Shown here: positions 37,030-47,343 of the stretch, one piece after another
Layout of the letters: each line of letters begins with the position of its first letter
How positions within the stretch are numbered: position 1 is the stretch's first letter
Assembly: GCA_937138495.1 (NCBI GenBank)
Contig: CAKZPE010000006.1
Location: forward strand, 104,624 to 168,623
Reading direction: 5' to 3'
Origin: an uncultured Oceanospirillaceae bacterium
Lineage (GTDB): Bacteria > Pseudomonadota > Gammaproteobacteria > Pseudomonadales > Balneatricaceae
Length of the DNA: 64,000 bases
Notes under the pieces: generated by a model
What the model was told of the DNA's origin: nothing
Seen by the model: only the letters and a program-made list of their open reading frames with translations
Databases searched by the model: none
Made by a program: the position numbers and the translations under genes

Positions 37030-39587
37030 GCTATCAGTCCGTCGTGATCGATGCGGAAGTTGCGGCTTTGCAACGGAGTAAATACGGTGCCGCTGCGCAG
37101 CAGGATAATGGTCAGTTCCGGCATCAGGCGGCGGATGCCTTCCAGCATTTCCAGCTGTTCATCCGGTGTTTTATGCTCGAGGGCATCGTGCAGGATCAGG
37201 ATCTTTGGCCGTTTCACCAGACAGCGTAGCAGCTGTATGTTCAGTTTAGCGGCCAGCGGAATACGTTCGCCCCGGATGCCCACCGGAGACAAGCCGATGG
37301 TGACCAGCACCAGAGACTCGGCATCGTTGGCGATCAGCGCCTGTTCGACGATCTCTACCAGTTCTTCGTGGTCGCCGTTATTATTCGGCGCGACCTCTAT
37401 GCCCCAGATGAGATTTTCCATAACACTGAGCCGGGCATTGATGCGGGCATCGTTCAGCGGTTCCAGCTCGGTGAGCAGGCTTTGTTTGTCCTGTTCAATC
37501 AGCCAGTGGCGTAATTCGATGATCTGCCGTTGCAGCTCGGCATGAATATCGTCATCCCCGGAGTCGACAATGCGTACTTTCAGCGCCATTTCCAGCAAGA
37601 ACTCACAGGCCGGCAGATAATCCGGACGGCCAATGCATTTGGTCAGCTGTTCCCGGATGCATTCGCTGTCATACTGGCTCAGGTGCGGTTGCAGCTGGCC
37701 TTCAGGGCCGACTTCACAGAGTTCTTCGATGATGTGTTTAGAGACCTGCTCGCCGGCATCCCGCAGAGGCTGGTAAAGATTATGCTGGCGCAGGATACGA
37801 ATGAATTCTTCATTGCCGGTCAGGCTGCGGATCAGCGGTACTTCATCTTCTTCCCGGATGAGCCCGTAGCCAATGTTCTCCAGTACAGACAGATGTGGGT
37901 GGTAGCCGTTGATATCAAAGCGTTTAACGTAACGGTCCAGCTGCTGGCTGTGCCACTGGTGGGTTAAATCGTTACGGGTATCAATAAATTTCTCTTCGAT
38001 AACCGTCGGCATGTCTTTAGGATCGAAGTGATCTTTCAGGCCCAGTTCGAACACCATGCGCCGGGAGCCGATGGCGACCATCATTTCCTGCAGCCAGTTG
38101 CGCATCTGCCCCCAGTTTTCTACGCCGGCCATGTCAAAGTCTGTCCAGACGTCATGGGCGCTGGAAGGGTTGTTGCCGGATGCTTCAGCTTCTTCAATTT
38201 CGGTCAGCCGTGCGGAGGTCAGATCGTCCGTGTCTTCTTCCGGCGGTTTACGGCGCAGGCCATAGTTAATGTTCTGCAAAATCGTTCCGTCGAACAGAAT
38301 CGGTTCCGGCCCGGCATAGCTGACGTTGCGGGTCAGACGCTCGGTGGAAATCTGATTGATTTCTTCATCGCCATAGCTGATGTATCCTGCCGCAGGCTGA
38401 TCCGTGCGCATCAGGTTCTGGGCCATTTTACGTAACAGGAACGGGCTGTTCGAATGAATGTTGACCAGCTCACCCTGCTGAATATTCAGGCTGATATTCT
38501 GGGCGATATATTCTCCACGGTCATTTTTCAGGTACATATTATTCAGGCTGACAGCCCCACTGAGGTTTTTGGGCTCATCTTCAATGGCGGGCACCGGGTG
38601 AATAATATCCGGCGGATCAAAGTTTTCCAGAATCTGTTCATAGCGGATTTTGGCATCCTGATATTGCTGATAGTACGCCAGCAGTTCTTTCCAGGGGGCG
38701 ACCAGGTCTTTATATGCAGTTAATGCCGCGACCAGTGCGCCCATGCTCAGGTGGCCCTGAATAACCAGGATTCCACCCACCGCATAAAACATAATAGGCG
38801 GTAACTGGTTGAGGAAGTTGTTAATGAACTTCATCAGGAATTTTTGCTGAAAAATATTCAGCCGGATCGTAAACAGCTTGCCCAGGATCTGTGAGAAATG
38901 GGCCAGATGATAGTTGTGAGTGCCGTAAATCCGGACTTCACGGTTGCCATCCACGCTTTCACCAATCTGGCTGGCGAGTACCCGTACCTGACGAACCCGC
39001 TCTTTTTTAAGCACGTTCAGTTTTTTCTGCATGCGGGGAATGATGTAGGCCTGCAGCGGAATCATGGAAATCGCCACAATGCCCAGAATCGGATCCTGAA
39101 CGAACATGAAAGTCAGGATTGTGATCATGGTGCCGCCCTGGAACAGGGGTTGGGCCAGGCTGTCGCCTATAAAGCCTGCCAGAGGCTCGGTTTCAGAGGT
39201 GACTGTGGCGATGATCTCACCCTGGGACACCCGCTGAAACTGCCCGGGCGGAAAGCGCAGCACCCGTTCCAGCAGCAGATAGCGCAGGCGGCGCACCATC
39301 CGTTCACCGATCACACCTTTGTAGGTGTTAATCCGCATTTTAAAGGCACCGCTGACCAGCACGGTCAGCAGTAACATACCGCTGAGCAGCAGTAAAAATT
39401 CTATGGGTTGCCATTCCATGCCCAGGAATGTGCTGGTTTCCGCGCCGTCGATTGCGCCGTTAATAATGGTCTTAGGCAGTTCGAGGGAGAGATACAGAAT
39501 CGGGAAAAATAACAGGGTTAGCAACAGGACGCGCACCTGATCGCGCAGGCTGTAGCGGTAGATAAACTGACTTATGCGACGATCCAT
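37020..39587 (-). CDS. ABC-exporter-like protein: TM domain plus degenerate nucleotide-binding domain
   Basis: N-terminal ABC exporter TMD-like region (GERMVRRLRYLLLERVLRFPPGQFQRVSQGEIIATVTSETEPL). Walker A position reads GELVNIHSNSPFLLRKM; no LSGGQ; Walker-B-like KRPKILILHDALEHKTPDEQ. Start MDRRISQF at 39587. Confidence 0.85.
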   Translation of the reverse strand: MDRRISQFIYRYSLRDQVRVLLLTLLFFPILYLSLELPKTIINGAIDGAETSTFLGMEWQPIEFLLLLSGMLLLTVLVSGAFKMRINTYKGVIGERMVRRLRYLLLERVLRFPPGQFQRVSQGEIIATVTSETEPLAGFIGDSLAQPLFQGGTMITILTFMFVQDPILGIVAISMIPLQAYIIPRMQKKLNVLKKERVRQVRVLASQIGESVDGNREVRIYGTHNYHLAHFSQILGKLFTIRLNIFQQKFLMKFINNFLNQLPPIMFYAVGGILVIQGHLSMGALVAALTAYKDLVAPWKELLAYYQQYQDAKIRYEQILENFDPPDIIHPVPAIEDEPKNLSGAVSLNNMYLKNDRGEYIAQNISLNIQQGELVNIHSNSPFLLRKMAQNLMRTDQPAAGYISYGDEEINQISTERLTRNVSYAGPEPILFDGTILQNINYGLRRKPPEEDTDDLTSARLTEIEEAEASGNNPSSAHDVWTDFDMAGVENWGQMRNWLQEMMVAIGSRRMVFELGLKDHFDPKDMPTVIEEKFIDTRNDLTHQWHSQQLDRYVKRFDINGYHPHLSVLENIGYGLIREEDEVPLIRSLTGNEEFIRILRQHNLYQPLRDAGEQVSKHIIEELCEVGPEGQLQPHLSQYDSECIREQLTKCIGRPDYLPACEFLLEMALKVRIVDSGDDDIHAELQRQIIELRHWLIEQDKQSLLTELEPLNDARINARLSVMENLIWGIEVAPNNNGDHEELVEIVEQALIANDAESLVLVTIGLSPVGIRGERIPLAAKLNIQLLRCLVKRPKILILHDALEHKTPDEQLEMLEGIRRLMPELTIILLRSGTVFTPLQSRNFRIDHDGLIALN

Positions 39588-39801
39588 AATGATTTCCCGG
39601 TGGCTTCGGCCCATAGATGGGGGCTAAACAGTCAGCCTTCAATGGCAGGCTGGAAAAATAACAATCAGTTTCAGGGATACGTCCATATAGCCTAGCAGTC
39701 ACAGCCCGTGAAATGGACTGCTCTTTTAAGTTGTGACACGAAAAATTTTAATTTGTGCCTTTGTCAGACCCTGTTGAAGGAGTGGGGAAGCCAGCGTTGG
39801 C

Positions 39802-41556
39802 TCAGTTTATGCAAAAACGCTGGCTGTTGGTTTGCAACTGGCTTGCCAGTGCAGAGAGCTCTTCACTGGCGTGGCTGGTTTGCTGAGTGGAGGCAGACGT
39901 TTCTTCTGCGATGCGCCGGATGCTGGTGATGTTACGGCTGATTTCTTCAGTAACGGCACTCTGCTCTTCAGCGGCGCTGGAGATCTGAATATTGTAACTG
40001 CTGATTTCCCGGACAGCCCGGGCAATCATAGTCAGCGATTCGCTGGCAGCATCGCTCTGGTTCAGCACTTCGCTGCTTTGTTGCTGGCTGGCGGTCATGG
40101 CTTGCATGGCGGCATCTGAACCCTGTTGCAGGTTATCAATCAGGGTACGGATCTGGTCGGTCAGGTTTTGTGTACGTGAGGCCAGCTCCCGTACTTCATC
40201 GGCAACCACGGCGAATCCCCGGCCAGCTTCACCGGCCCGGGCGGCTTCAATCGCGGCATTGAGGGCCAGCAGGTTAGTCTGGGCGGCCACTGACTGAATG
40301 ATGTCCAGTGCCGCTGAAATATCCAGAGAACTTTGATTGACCCCGGAAATAATATTGGCAGCCTGATCCACCTGCTGTTCAAGGGCCTGCATGCCGCTGA
40401 GATTATGGCTGACAACCCGGATACCTTCGTCAACGGCGCCGGAAGCGGTTTCGGCGGCCTGGCTGGCATGTTCAGTCACCCCTGCTACATCACTGGCGGC
40501 AGTGGCAAGCTGATTGATAGCGGTGGCGATCTGGTCCGTCTCATTATACTGTTCTGCGACGGCTGTATTGCTCTGGCAGGAAATGGCGGAGAGTTCTTCT
40601 GATGCAGAGGCTAGCTGGCCGGATGCCTGGCTGACTTCGCAAATGCTGTCGCGTAAAATGCTGAACATTTTATCCAGATCCTGGGACAGATGTCCCAGTT
40701 CAGTGTTACCGGTGAGGTTGATTCTGCGGGTCAGGTCCAGATTGTTGGTTATCTCGTCAATGGTATGGCGGACATGGTTGATATTGCGGATGATCTGTCG
40801 TCCGATCATATAACTGATCAGCAGGATGAGAGCTGTGGCAATGCTGCCAACCACCAGAACCAGCACAATCGCCTGTTCTTCATGGGCTTCTGCCCGTTTG
40901 CCTGCGGCTTCTGTAAATGCTCCCAGGTCCTGTAATACTGTTTCCACCTTTTGATTCAGTGTGTCTTCTTCAGTCCCAACATTGCGGCTTAATTGTTCAG
41001 CTTCTGTGAGTTTATTGTTTTTCAGCGCGGTAAATACTTCATGAGCATGGTTTTCATAGAGGCTGTGCATCTCAGTAATGCTGGCGAATTCAGCTTCAAA
41101 CTGATGCAGCTTTTGCAGGTCGGCTGCATCAGTGGTGTGTGCTTCTACCTGTAGAATGAAGTTTTGTGCCTGTTGCAGGTTCGTTTCTACTTCCTGGCTG
41201 AGGCTGTCGAAGTGCTGGTTAGCTTTGTCAAAGGCCGCTTTTGCATGGCTGTCGTTTTGCAGTGCCATTAATGTGCCGTAATGGAGGCTTCGTTCAAATT
41301 CCACGGATTGTTCGAGTTGCTTAAGGGCCATTTCGGTGACCATGGCAGTCATGGGAATATCTTCTTCGGCAACCGCCACCAGTTCATCTCTGATATTGAT
41401 AAGTTGGTAGGTGGTGCTGCTGATAACAACCAGTAAGGCGATGATCGCCAGTGAGGACAGGGTGATGAGCTGTTGCCTGATAGAGATATTGCTTATCAGG
41501 TTTGGCTGTGTGGCTTTTGGTTGCGTTGCTTCTGGTTGCATGACTTTTTGTTGCAT
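39802..41556 (-). CDS. methyl-accepting chemotaxis protein
   Basis: Two TM, HAMP, signalling hairpin [38 protein letters not shown]. Confidence 0.92.
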   Translation of the reverse strand: MQQKVMQPEATQPKATQPNLISNISIRQQLITLSSLAIIALLVVISSTTYQLINIRDELVAVAEEDIPMTAMVTEMALKQLEQSVEFERSLHYGTLMALQNDSHAKAAFDKANQHFDSLSQEVETNLQQAQNFILQVEAHTTDAADLQKLHQFEAEFASITEMHSLYENHAHEVFTALKNNKLTEAEQLSRNVGTEEDTLNQKVETVLQDLGAFTEAAGKRAEAHEEQAIVLVLVVGSIATALILLISYMIGRQIIRNINHVRHTIDEITNNLDLTRRINLTGNTELGHLSQDLDKMFSILRDSICEVSQASGQLASASEELSAISCQSNTAVAEQYNETDQIATAINQLATAASDVAGVTEHASQAAETASGAVDEGIRVVSHNLSGMQALEQQVDQAANIISGVNQSSLDISAALDIIQSVAAQTNLLALNAAIEAARAGEAGRGFAVVADEVRELASRTQNLTDQIRTLIDNLQQGSDAAMQAMTASQQQSSEVLNQSDAASESLTMIARAVREISSYNIQISSAAEEQSAVTEEISRNITSIRRIAEETSASTQQTSHASEELSALASQLQTNSQRFCIN

Positions 41557-41778
41557 GACTATAGTCCCTTACGGTCAGATACAGTGCCTCGGGAAGGCGC
41601 AGGCTGTAATAGGTTTAAACTACAGCGTAGTTGGGATTTTACGGGCGTCAAAGAAAAGCAGGCTTTATTAAAGTAATCGATACTCAGTTTGTGCAAAACA
41701 GGTATTCGACTTTTAAAATCAGATGTTTATACGGGCTTCTGAGGCGGTGCTGACAGGCTGCCTGCACCGGTTGTTGCG

Positions 41779-42693
41779 TTAACGCATTTCTTTCAGCAGC
41801 CAGTCGAGCAGGGCTTTGGCATTGGCGTTAAGCGGTTTGTTTTCCGGTGCAATGATATGGAACGGCTGGTTGGTGGCAATTTGCTGTTCAAACGGGGGAA
41901 CCAGCTTACCCTGCTGAATCAGTGGCCCGACAATATGTTGCCAGCCCAGTGCCAGCCCCTGACCTTCCATGGCGGCCTGCAGGACGATGGAGTAATCGTT
42001 GTAGGTTTCATCACCCCGCGGGCTTTCCCGGGTGAGCTGGCACTCGTCCAGAAAGTGCTGCCAGTTGTAGCGGGAGTTGTAGCGTTCTTCGAGGTGAATC
42101 AGAGGAATGTCATTGATGGCGGACAGATCTTTAAGCTGGTGCCTGAAAGCAAACTCAGGGCTGCAGACCGGGGTCAGTACTTCTTCAGCGAACTGCCAGC
42201 GCTGAAAACCCTTTTTAGGGGCCAGCCCCAGTGGAATGCACAGGTCGAAGCGGTTGTCCTGCAGACCCTGATCCGTATCCTGAGTGATGCAGTGCAGCTG
42301 GACATCCGGGTAAAGATGCTTGAAACGGGCAATCCGGGGCATCAGCCAGTGACTGGCCACTGAGGTGGAAACCAGCAGTGTAATTTTATCCGGAACGGTA
42401 TGGCTGAGGGCTTCTTCAAGGCCTTGCTGAATTTCTGCCAGCCCACGCTGAATCCGGCGGGCAAGCTTCTCTCCCATTTCTGTGAGTACAACCCCCTGGG
42501 GATTACGTTCAAACAACTCTACGCCAAGCCGTTCTTCTAACTGGCGAACACCGTGGCTGATGGCAGGCTGGCTGACATTCAGGGTGTCTGCTGCTTTGGT
42601 AAAACTGTTTTCCTGGGCGGCCAGATGGAAGGCGAGAATGGATCTGCTGGTGAGCAGGTGCATATTAATTTTTTTCATATCAGGCATTATCAC
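41779..42693 (-). CDS. LysR-family regulator (GcvA-like)
   Basis: HTH SRSILAFHLAAQENSFTKAADTLNVSQPAISHGVRQLEERLGVELFER; divergent from the mttB-like gene. Confidence 0.92.
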   Translation of the reverse strand: MIMPDMKKINMHLLTSRSILAFHLAAQENSFTKAADTLNVSQPAISHGVRQLEERLGVELFERNPQGVVLTEMGEKLARRIQRGLAEIQQGLEEALSHTVPDKITLLVSTSVASHWLMPRIARFKHLYPDVQLHCITQDTDQGLQDNRFDLCIPLGLAPKKGFQRWQFAEEVLTPVCSPEFAFRHQLKDLSAINDIPLIHLEERYNSRYNWQHFLDECQLTRESPRGDETYNDYSIVLQAAMEGQGLALGWQHIVGPLIQQGKLVPPFEQQIATNQPFHIIAPENKPLNANAKALLDWLLKEMR

Positions 42694-42763
42694 AAGGGTA
42701 GTGGCTCGCCCAGTCTAGCGCTGATAAATTGGTTTCACAAATCAAGTGTTAGCGGTCAGTGCC

Positions 42764-44308
42764 ATGAATTCAAATAATAATATACGCCCCTCTCGCAACC
42801 GTCGCCGGGGCCGTCAGGCCCGTCAAACAGCAGCGCCTCAGCCAGCGGCTGCCTACATTCAGCGAAAGATCCCCCATTACAATCTGTTAAGTGATGAAGG
42901 CCTGGAAGCAATCGAACACCATGCGGAAGTGATTCTGCATGAGTTTGGTATTCAGTTCCGGGATGATCCGGATACCGTGCAGTTGTTTGTAGACGCCGGT
43001 GCGGAAGCAAAAGGGGATATTGTGCACTTTCCGCCGGGCCTGATCCGGAAGCTGATTGCCACCGCACCGGCGGAATTTACCCAGCATGCCCGTAATCCCG
43101 CCCGCACGGTTCAGATTGGCGGTAACAATACCGTGCTGGTGCCGGCGTACGGCTCGCCATTTGTGTATGACCTGGAAAAAGGCCGACGCTATGGCGCGCT
43201 GGAAGACTTTCAGAATCTGGTGAAGCTTGCCTATATGAACCCGTATCTGAATCACAGTGGCGGGACGATCTGTGAACCGGTGGACGTGCCGGTGAATAAG
43301 CGCCATCTGGACATGTTGTACAGTCACATGCGTTATTCGGATAAGGCGTACCTGGGTTCGATTACGTCTCCGGAGCGGGCGGCGGATTCGATTGAGATGT
43401 CGAAGATTCTGTTTGGCGATGAGTTTGTGGATAACAACTGTGTGGTGATGGGGAATATAAATGCGACCTCGCCACTGGTGTTTGACGGAGATGTGACCCG
43501 GGTTATCCGTACTTATGCAGCCGCCGGACAGGGGATGATAATTTGCCCGTTTGTACTGGGGGGCGCTATGGGGCCGGTGACGCCTGCCGGTGCGGTTGCG
43601 CAGGCGCATGCGGAGTCGTTAATCGGGGTGGCGCTGACCCAGTTAGTCCGGCCGGGTGCGCCGGTGATCTACGGTAACTTCCTGACGACGATGTCATTAC
43701 GAAACGGTTCGCCTACCTTTGGCCAGCCGGAGGCCAGTCTGGCGTATTTTGCTATAGGTCAGCTGGCCCGGCGCGCCGGTTTGCCGCTGCGCTGCGGCGG
43801 TTCGTTTACCTCGTCAAAAGTGTCGGATTTCCAGGCCGGGCAGGAAAGTGCTGATGCCTTAATGCCAGCGTTACTGTCCGGTGCTAATTTTGTGCTTCAC
43901 TCGGCGGGATGGCTTGAGGGCGGCCTGACCATGGGCTTTGAGAAGTTTATGCTTGATGCGAACCGTCTGGGGATGATGACGAAGATGATGGGCGGCATGG
44001 CGCTGGATGATAATGCCTTTGCGCTGGATTCGTACCGCCAGCGGTCGACGCATAATGAGCACTTTCTGGGCACGGCCCATACTATGGCGAATTACACGGA
44101 TGTGTTCTACGAATCAAATACGGCGGATGCCAATTCATTTGAACAGTGGGAAATTGAAGGCAGTAAAACCGCCGAGCAGCGTGCCCATGAGTTGTTTAAG
44201 AAACAGCTGAGCGAGTATCAGGCGCCGGAGATTGATCCGGCGGTGGATGAGGCGCTTCAGGCCTATATAGCCACGAAGAAAGAATCGATGCCGGACCGCT
44301 GGTACTGA
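42764..44308 (+). CDS. trimethylamine methyltransferase (MttB)-superfamily protein without pyrrolysine
   Basis: 514 aa uninterrupted; Arg-rich N terminus RPSRNRRRGRQARQ; LLSDEGLEAIEHHAEVILHEFGIQFRDDPD; FGQPEASLAYFAIGQLARRAGLPLRCGGSFTSSKVSDFQAGQESADALMPALLSGANFVLHSAGWLEGGLTMGFEKFMLD. Confidence 0.92.
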   Translation: MNSNNNIRPSRNRRRGRQARQTAAPQPAAAYIQRKIPHYNLLSDEGLEAIEHHAEVILHEFGIQFRDDPDTVQLFVDAGAEAKGDIVHFPPGLIRKLIATAPAEFTQHARNPARTVQIGGNNTVLVPAYGSPFVYDLEKGRRYGALEDFQNLVKLAYMNPYLNHSGGTICEPVDVPVNKRHLDMLYSHMRYSDKAYLGSITSPERAADSIEMSKILFGDEFVDNNCVVMGNINATSPLVFDGDVTRVIRTYAAAGQGMIICPFVLGGAMGPVTPAGAVAQAHAESLIGVALTQLVRPGAPVIYGNFLTTMSLRNGSPTFGQPEASLAYFAIGQLARRAGLPLRCGGSFTSSKVSDFQAGQESADALMPALLSGANFVLHSAGWLEGGLTMGFEKFMLDANRLGMMTKMMGGMALDDNAFALDSYRQRSTHNEHFLGTAHTMANYTDVFYESNTADANSFEQWEIEGSKTAEQRAHELFKKQLSEYQAPEIDPAVDEALQAYIATKKESMPDRWY

Positions 44309-44336
44309 GCAGACTCCGGCGGTAATAAACAGATAC

Positions 44337-44370
44337 AAAAAAGGCTGATCCGGTAACGGGTCAGCCTTTT
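44337..44370. terminator. terminator between convergent genes
   Basis: AAAAGGCTGAtcCggtaacGggTCAGCCTTTT. Confidence 0.75.
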
Positions 44371-44391
44371 CTAATACCGCTGTCGCGGAGA

Positions 44392-44958
44392 TTACATGCC
44401 GTATTCTTCGTAGATCTCTTTCAGACCAGGCTTGTTGGTAATCGCCTCTTCGCGGGTCAGACCCTGAAGTTCGTGCGGGAATACCAGCCATTCGGAAGAT
44501 TCGTGAATGAAGTAATCCGGAACCAGACCTTCGGTCTTGTTGTTCGCAGGCTTATACCATGGGGTAGCGATGCGGATATCGTGTGGCGTGTTCAGACGGG
44601 CTTTTTCTTTCAGTGTCTTAATAACCGCTTCTACACTCAGACCGGTATCGAATACATCATCAACAATCAGCAGTGAGTCCGGTGCATTGACGTTACGGAT
44701 CAGGTAATCCAGGCCGTGTACGCGCACTTCTTTTGCACGGGAATCAATGCCGGTGTAAGAGGAGGTACGGATCGAAATATGGTCAGTTTTAACATCCAGC
44801 GTTTCCAGCAGTTCCTGTACGGCGATGCCGACGGGTGTACCTCCACGCCAGACGCCTACGATGAAGTCAGGACGGAAACCGCTGTTGTACACCTCAATTG
44901 CCAGCCGGAAAGAGTCTTCCAGCAGCTCCTGAGCGCTTAAATATACTTTGTTAACCAT
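44392..44958 (-). CDS. purine (hypoxanthine/xanthine-type) phosphoribosyltransferase
   Basis: FIVGVWRGGTPVGIAVQELL and PRPP loop SLLIVDDVFDTGLSVEAVI. Confidence 0.85.
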   Translation of the reverse strand: MVNKVYLSAQELLEDSFRLAIEVYNSGFRPDFIVGVWRGGTPVGIAVQELLETLDVKTDHISIRTSSYTGIDSRAKEVRVHGLDYLIRNVNAPDSLLIVDDVFDTGLSVEAVIKTLKEKARLNTPHDIRIATPWYKPANNKTEGLVPDYFIHESSEWLVFPHELQGLTREEAITNKPGLKEIYEEYGM

Positions 44959-45387
44959 AATCGGGCCTATCTTCTGCTGACCGGGGATCGTCCCGGAGCC
45001 GCTGAATTTTTAAGTGGGGGTTCTGCCGGCGTCAACTCTGCCCGACGTCTGCTTATTAACAGATGCCGTTACTGGTGCCGCTAAGGAAGGCCAGTCAGGA
45101 GAGTGCTTCAGGCGTGAACGAATACGACATTATAGTGAATAACCTTTGCGCTGTAAGCTTGATGTGATCAGTTTTTATAATTTTTTACCATCTGGTATGA
45201 CCAACAGTCTTGTATCTGTTCAGTACTCGCTATAGCCTTAGCCGCTTTTTTCGGGCAGTGCTTTTGGGGCGGGTAATAATAACCATAAAACCGGCTGCAA
45301 ACTGACGGCAATAACAATAATCAGCCTTAAGCGACACCATTCACCGCGACGATAAAATTTTCCGTTTCTGAGAAAGGATAACCGAGC

Positions 45388-46686
45388 ATGCAAGCTCTGA
45401 TGAGTTACTTCAAAATCGCTGAACGTGGCAGCGATATTAAAACCGAGATCCGGGCGGGTATTACCACCTTCCTGACGATGTCGTACATTCTGTTTGTAAA
45501 CCCGCAGATCCTCAGTCTGGCGGGCATGCCGGCGAATGATGTGGCGATTGCCACGGCGCTGGCAGCGGCGATTGCGACCATGATTATGGGGGTTTTTGCT
45601 AACTTCCCGTTTGCACTGGCACCGGGCATGGGCCTGAATGCTTACTTTACCTTTGGCGTGGTCAAAGGCATGGGAGTGGACTGGCAGATCGCGCTGGTGG
45701 CGGTTTTCCTGGAAGGTCTGATCTTCATGGCGCTGGCGATGACCGGCGTACGCACCAAGCTGATTAATGCGATTCCGCAGTGTATTAAGATTGCCACGAT
45801 GACCGGTATCGGTCTGTTTCTGGCGATTATCGGTTTTCAGGGCGCACAGCTGACCGTTGATCATCCGGCAACGCTGGTGACCCTGGGTAACCTGCATGAT
45901 CCGGGTGTGTTACTGGCGCTGGCGGGCATTGTACTGATTTCTGCGCTGATGATCCGTGAGGTAAAAGGTGCGATTCTGATCGGTATCGTAACGGTGACGC
46001 TGATTGCCTGGTTCACCGGACTGGCGCCGGCACCTGAGAGCATTGTGGCGATGCCTTCACTGCCGAAGGAAACCTTTATGGCGCTGGATTTCTCCCAAAT
46101 CTTTAATGCCACACTGATTACGGTAGTGATTGCGTTCCTGTTTGTGGATATCTTCGACACTGCCGGTACCCTGATGGGGGTTGGCCGCTTAGGTGGATTC
46201 CTGAACATGAAAGGCGAGCTGCCGGGTGCTGACCGTGCCTTCATGGCCGATGCTACCGGTACCACGGCGGGGGCGCTGGTAGGGACCAGTACGGTGACGA
46301 CTTACATTGAGTCAGCCACCGGTATTGAGGAAGGTGGCCGCACCGGTCTGACGGCGGTCGTGGTATCGATTCTGTTCCTGCTGTCACTGTTTTTCACGCC
46401 GCTGTTCACTGCGGTTCCGGCACTGGCAACAGCGCCTGCGCTTATTGTGGTAGGGGCGATGATGATGTCTGCAGCCCGTGAAATGGACTGGACGAAACTG
46501 GAAGACGGGGTACCGGCTTTCCTGACCATCATTGCGATGCCATTCACCTATTCCATTGCTCACGGTATTACGCTGGGTGTGATTTCATTTGTACTGATCC
46601 GGATTTTGACCGGTAAACTGAATGAAATCCATCCGCTGATGTGGGGGCTGGCGGTTGCGCTGGTGGCCTACCACGGCTTTATGTAA
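45388..46686 (+). CDS. NCS2-family (AzgA-like) guanine/hypoxanthine permease
   Basis: EIRAGITTFLTMSYILFVNPQILSLAGMP...VDIFDTAGTLMGVGR...GALVGTSTVTTYIESATGIEEGGRTGLTAV. Confidence 0.92.
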   Translation: MQALMSYFKIAERGSDIKTEIRAGITTFLTMSYILFVNPQILSLAGMPANDVAIATALAAAIATMIMGVFANFPFALAPGMGLNAYFTFGVVKGMGVDWQIALVAVFLEGLIFMALAMTGVRTKLINAIPQCIKIATMTGIGLFLAIIGFQGAQLTVDHPATLVTLGNLHDPGVLLALAGIVLISALMIREVKGAILIGIVTVTLIAWFTGLAPAPESIVAMPSLPKETFMALDFSQIFNATLITVVIAFLFVDIFDTAGTLMGVGRLGGFLNMKGELPGADRAFMADATGTTAGALVGTSTVTTYIESATGIEEGGRTGLTAVVVSILFLLSLFFTPLFTAVPALATAPALIVVGAMMMSAAREMDWTKLEDGVPAFLTIIAMPFTYSIAHGITLGVISFVLIRILTGKLNEIHPLMWGLAVALVAYHGFM

Positions 46687-46701
46687 GCCGGTGAGGTTAT
46701 A

Positions 46702-46732
46702 AAAAAATCCCCGCGTGTATGCGGGGATTTTT
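46702..46732. terminator. Rho-independent terminator
   Basis: AAAAAATCCCCGC gtgtat GCGGGGATTTTT. Confidence 0.85.
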
Positions 46733-46745
46733 GTATCTGACAGCT

Positions 46746-46979
46746 TTAATATGGCAGCGTGGAAGTAATCATATCGAGGCGAATCCGGCGTTGTTCGCCG
46801 TTTGCGGTAACCGCAATCAGGTGTTCTTCACCGTTGCTGATTTCTATGTCCATAAACTGCAGGGTTTCGCTGTGCTGCCCGGCAGCATCCTGCCAGCTGA
46901 CGGCATGTTCTGCCCGGCGCATGCAGGCCAGTTCATAGCCGTCGTGCAGTTCGCACTGAATAGGTTGATAGTCTTTCAT
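46746..46979 (-). CDS. rof: Rho-binding antiterminator (Rof/YaeO family)
   Basis: MKDYQPIQCELHDGYELACMRRAEHAVSWQDAAGQ...GEQRRIRLDMITSTLPY resembles Rof. Confidence 0.8.
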   Translation of the reverse strand: MKDYQPIQCELHDGYELACMRRAEHAVSWQDAAGQHSETLQFMDIEISNGEEHLIAVTANGEQRRIRLDMITSTLPY

Positions 46980-47001
46980 ACGGTTCCTTTGTATGCCGGG
47001 A

Positions 47002-47205
47002 TCAGAGTCGGTAGCCCACTTTAAGCGTGACCTGATAGTGGCCAACTTTCCCGTCGACGATATGACCGCGGGTTTCGGTGACTTCGAACCAGTCAAGGTT
47101 GCTGAGGGTTTTGTTGCATTCGGTCAGTGCGTTTTCAATTGCATCTTCAATGCTGGTTGTAGACGAGCCGACAACTTCTACTTTCTTATAAACATGATCA
47201 GACAT
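47002..47205 (-). CDS. dodecin family flavin-binding protein
   Basis: 67 aa: MSDHVYKKVEVVGSSTTSIEDAIENALTECNKTLSNLDWFEVTETRGHIVDGKVGHYQVTLKVGYRL. Confidence 0.92.
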   Translation of the reverse strand: MSDHVYKKVEVVGSSTTSIEDAIENALTECNKTLSNLDWFEVTETRGHIVDGKVGHYQVTLKVGYRL

Positions 47206-47343
47206 CAGTGTCTCCCTGGGCAGGTGATTTCGGAAAGCCTGATATCAGTGTACGCAGAATCTGGCCGTATAGGCAATTAGCGGTCGTAAAGCCGGCACCT
47301 GCTGTCTGGCTGGGGGACATGCGCAGCAGGTGCCGAAGACAGG

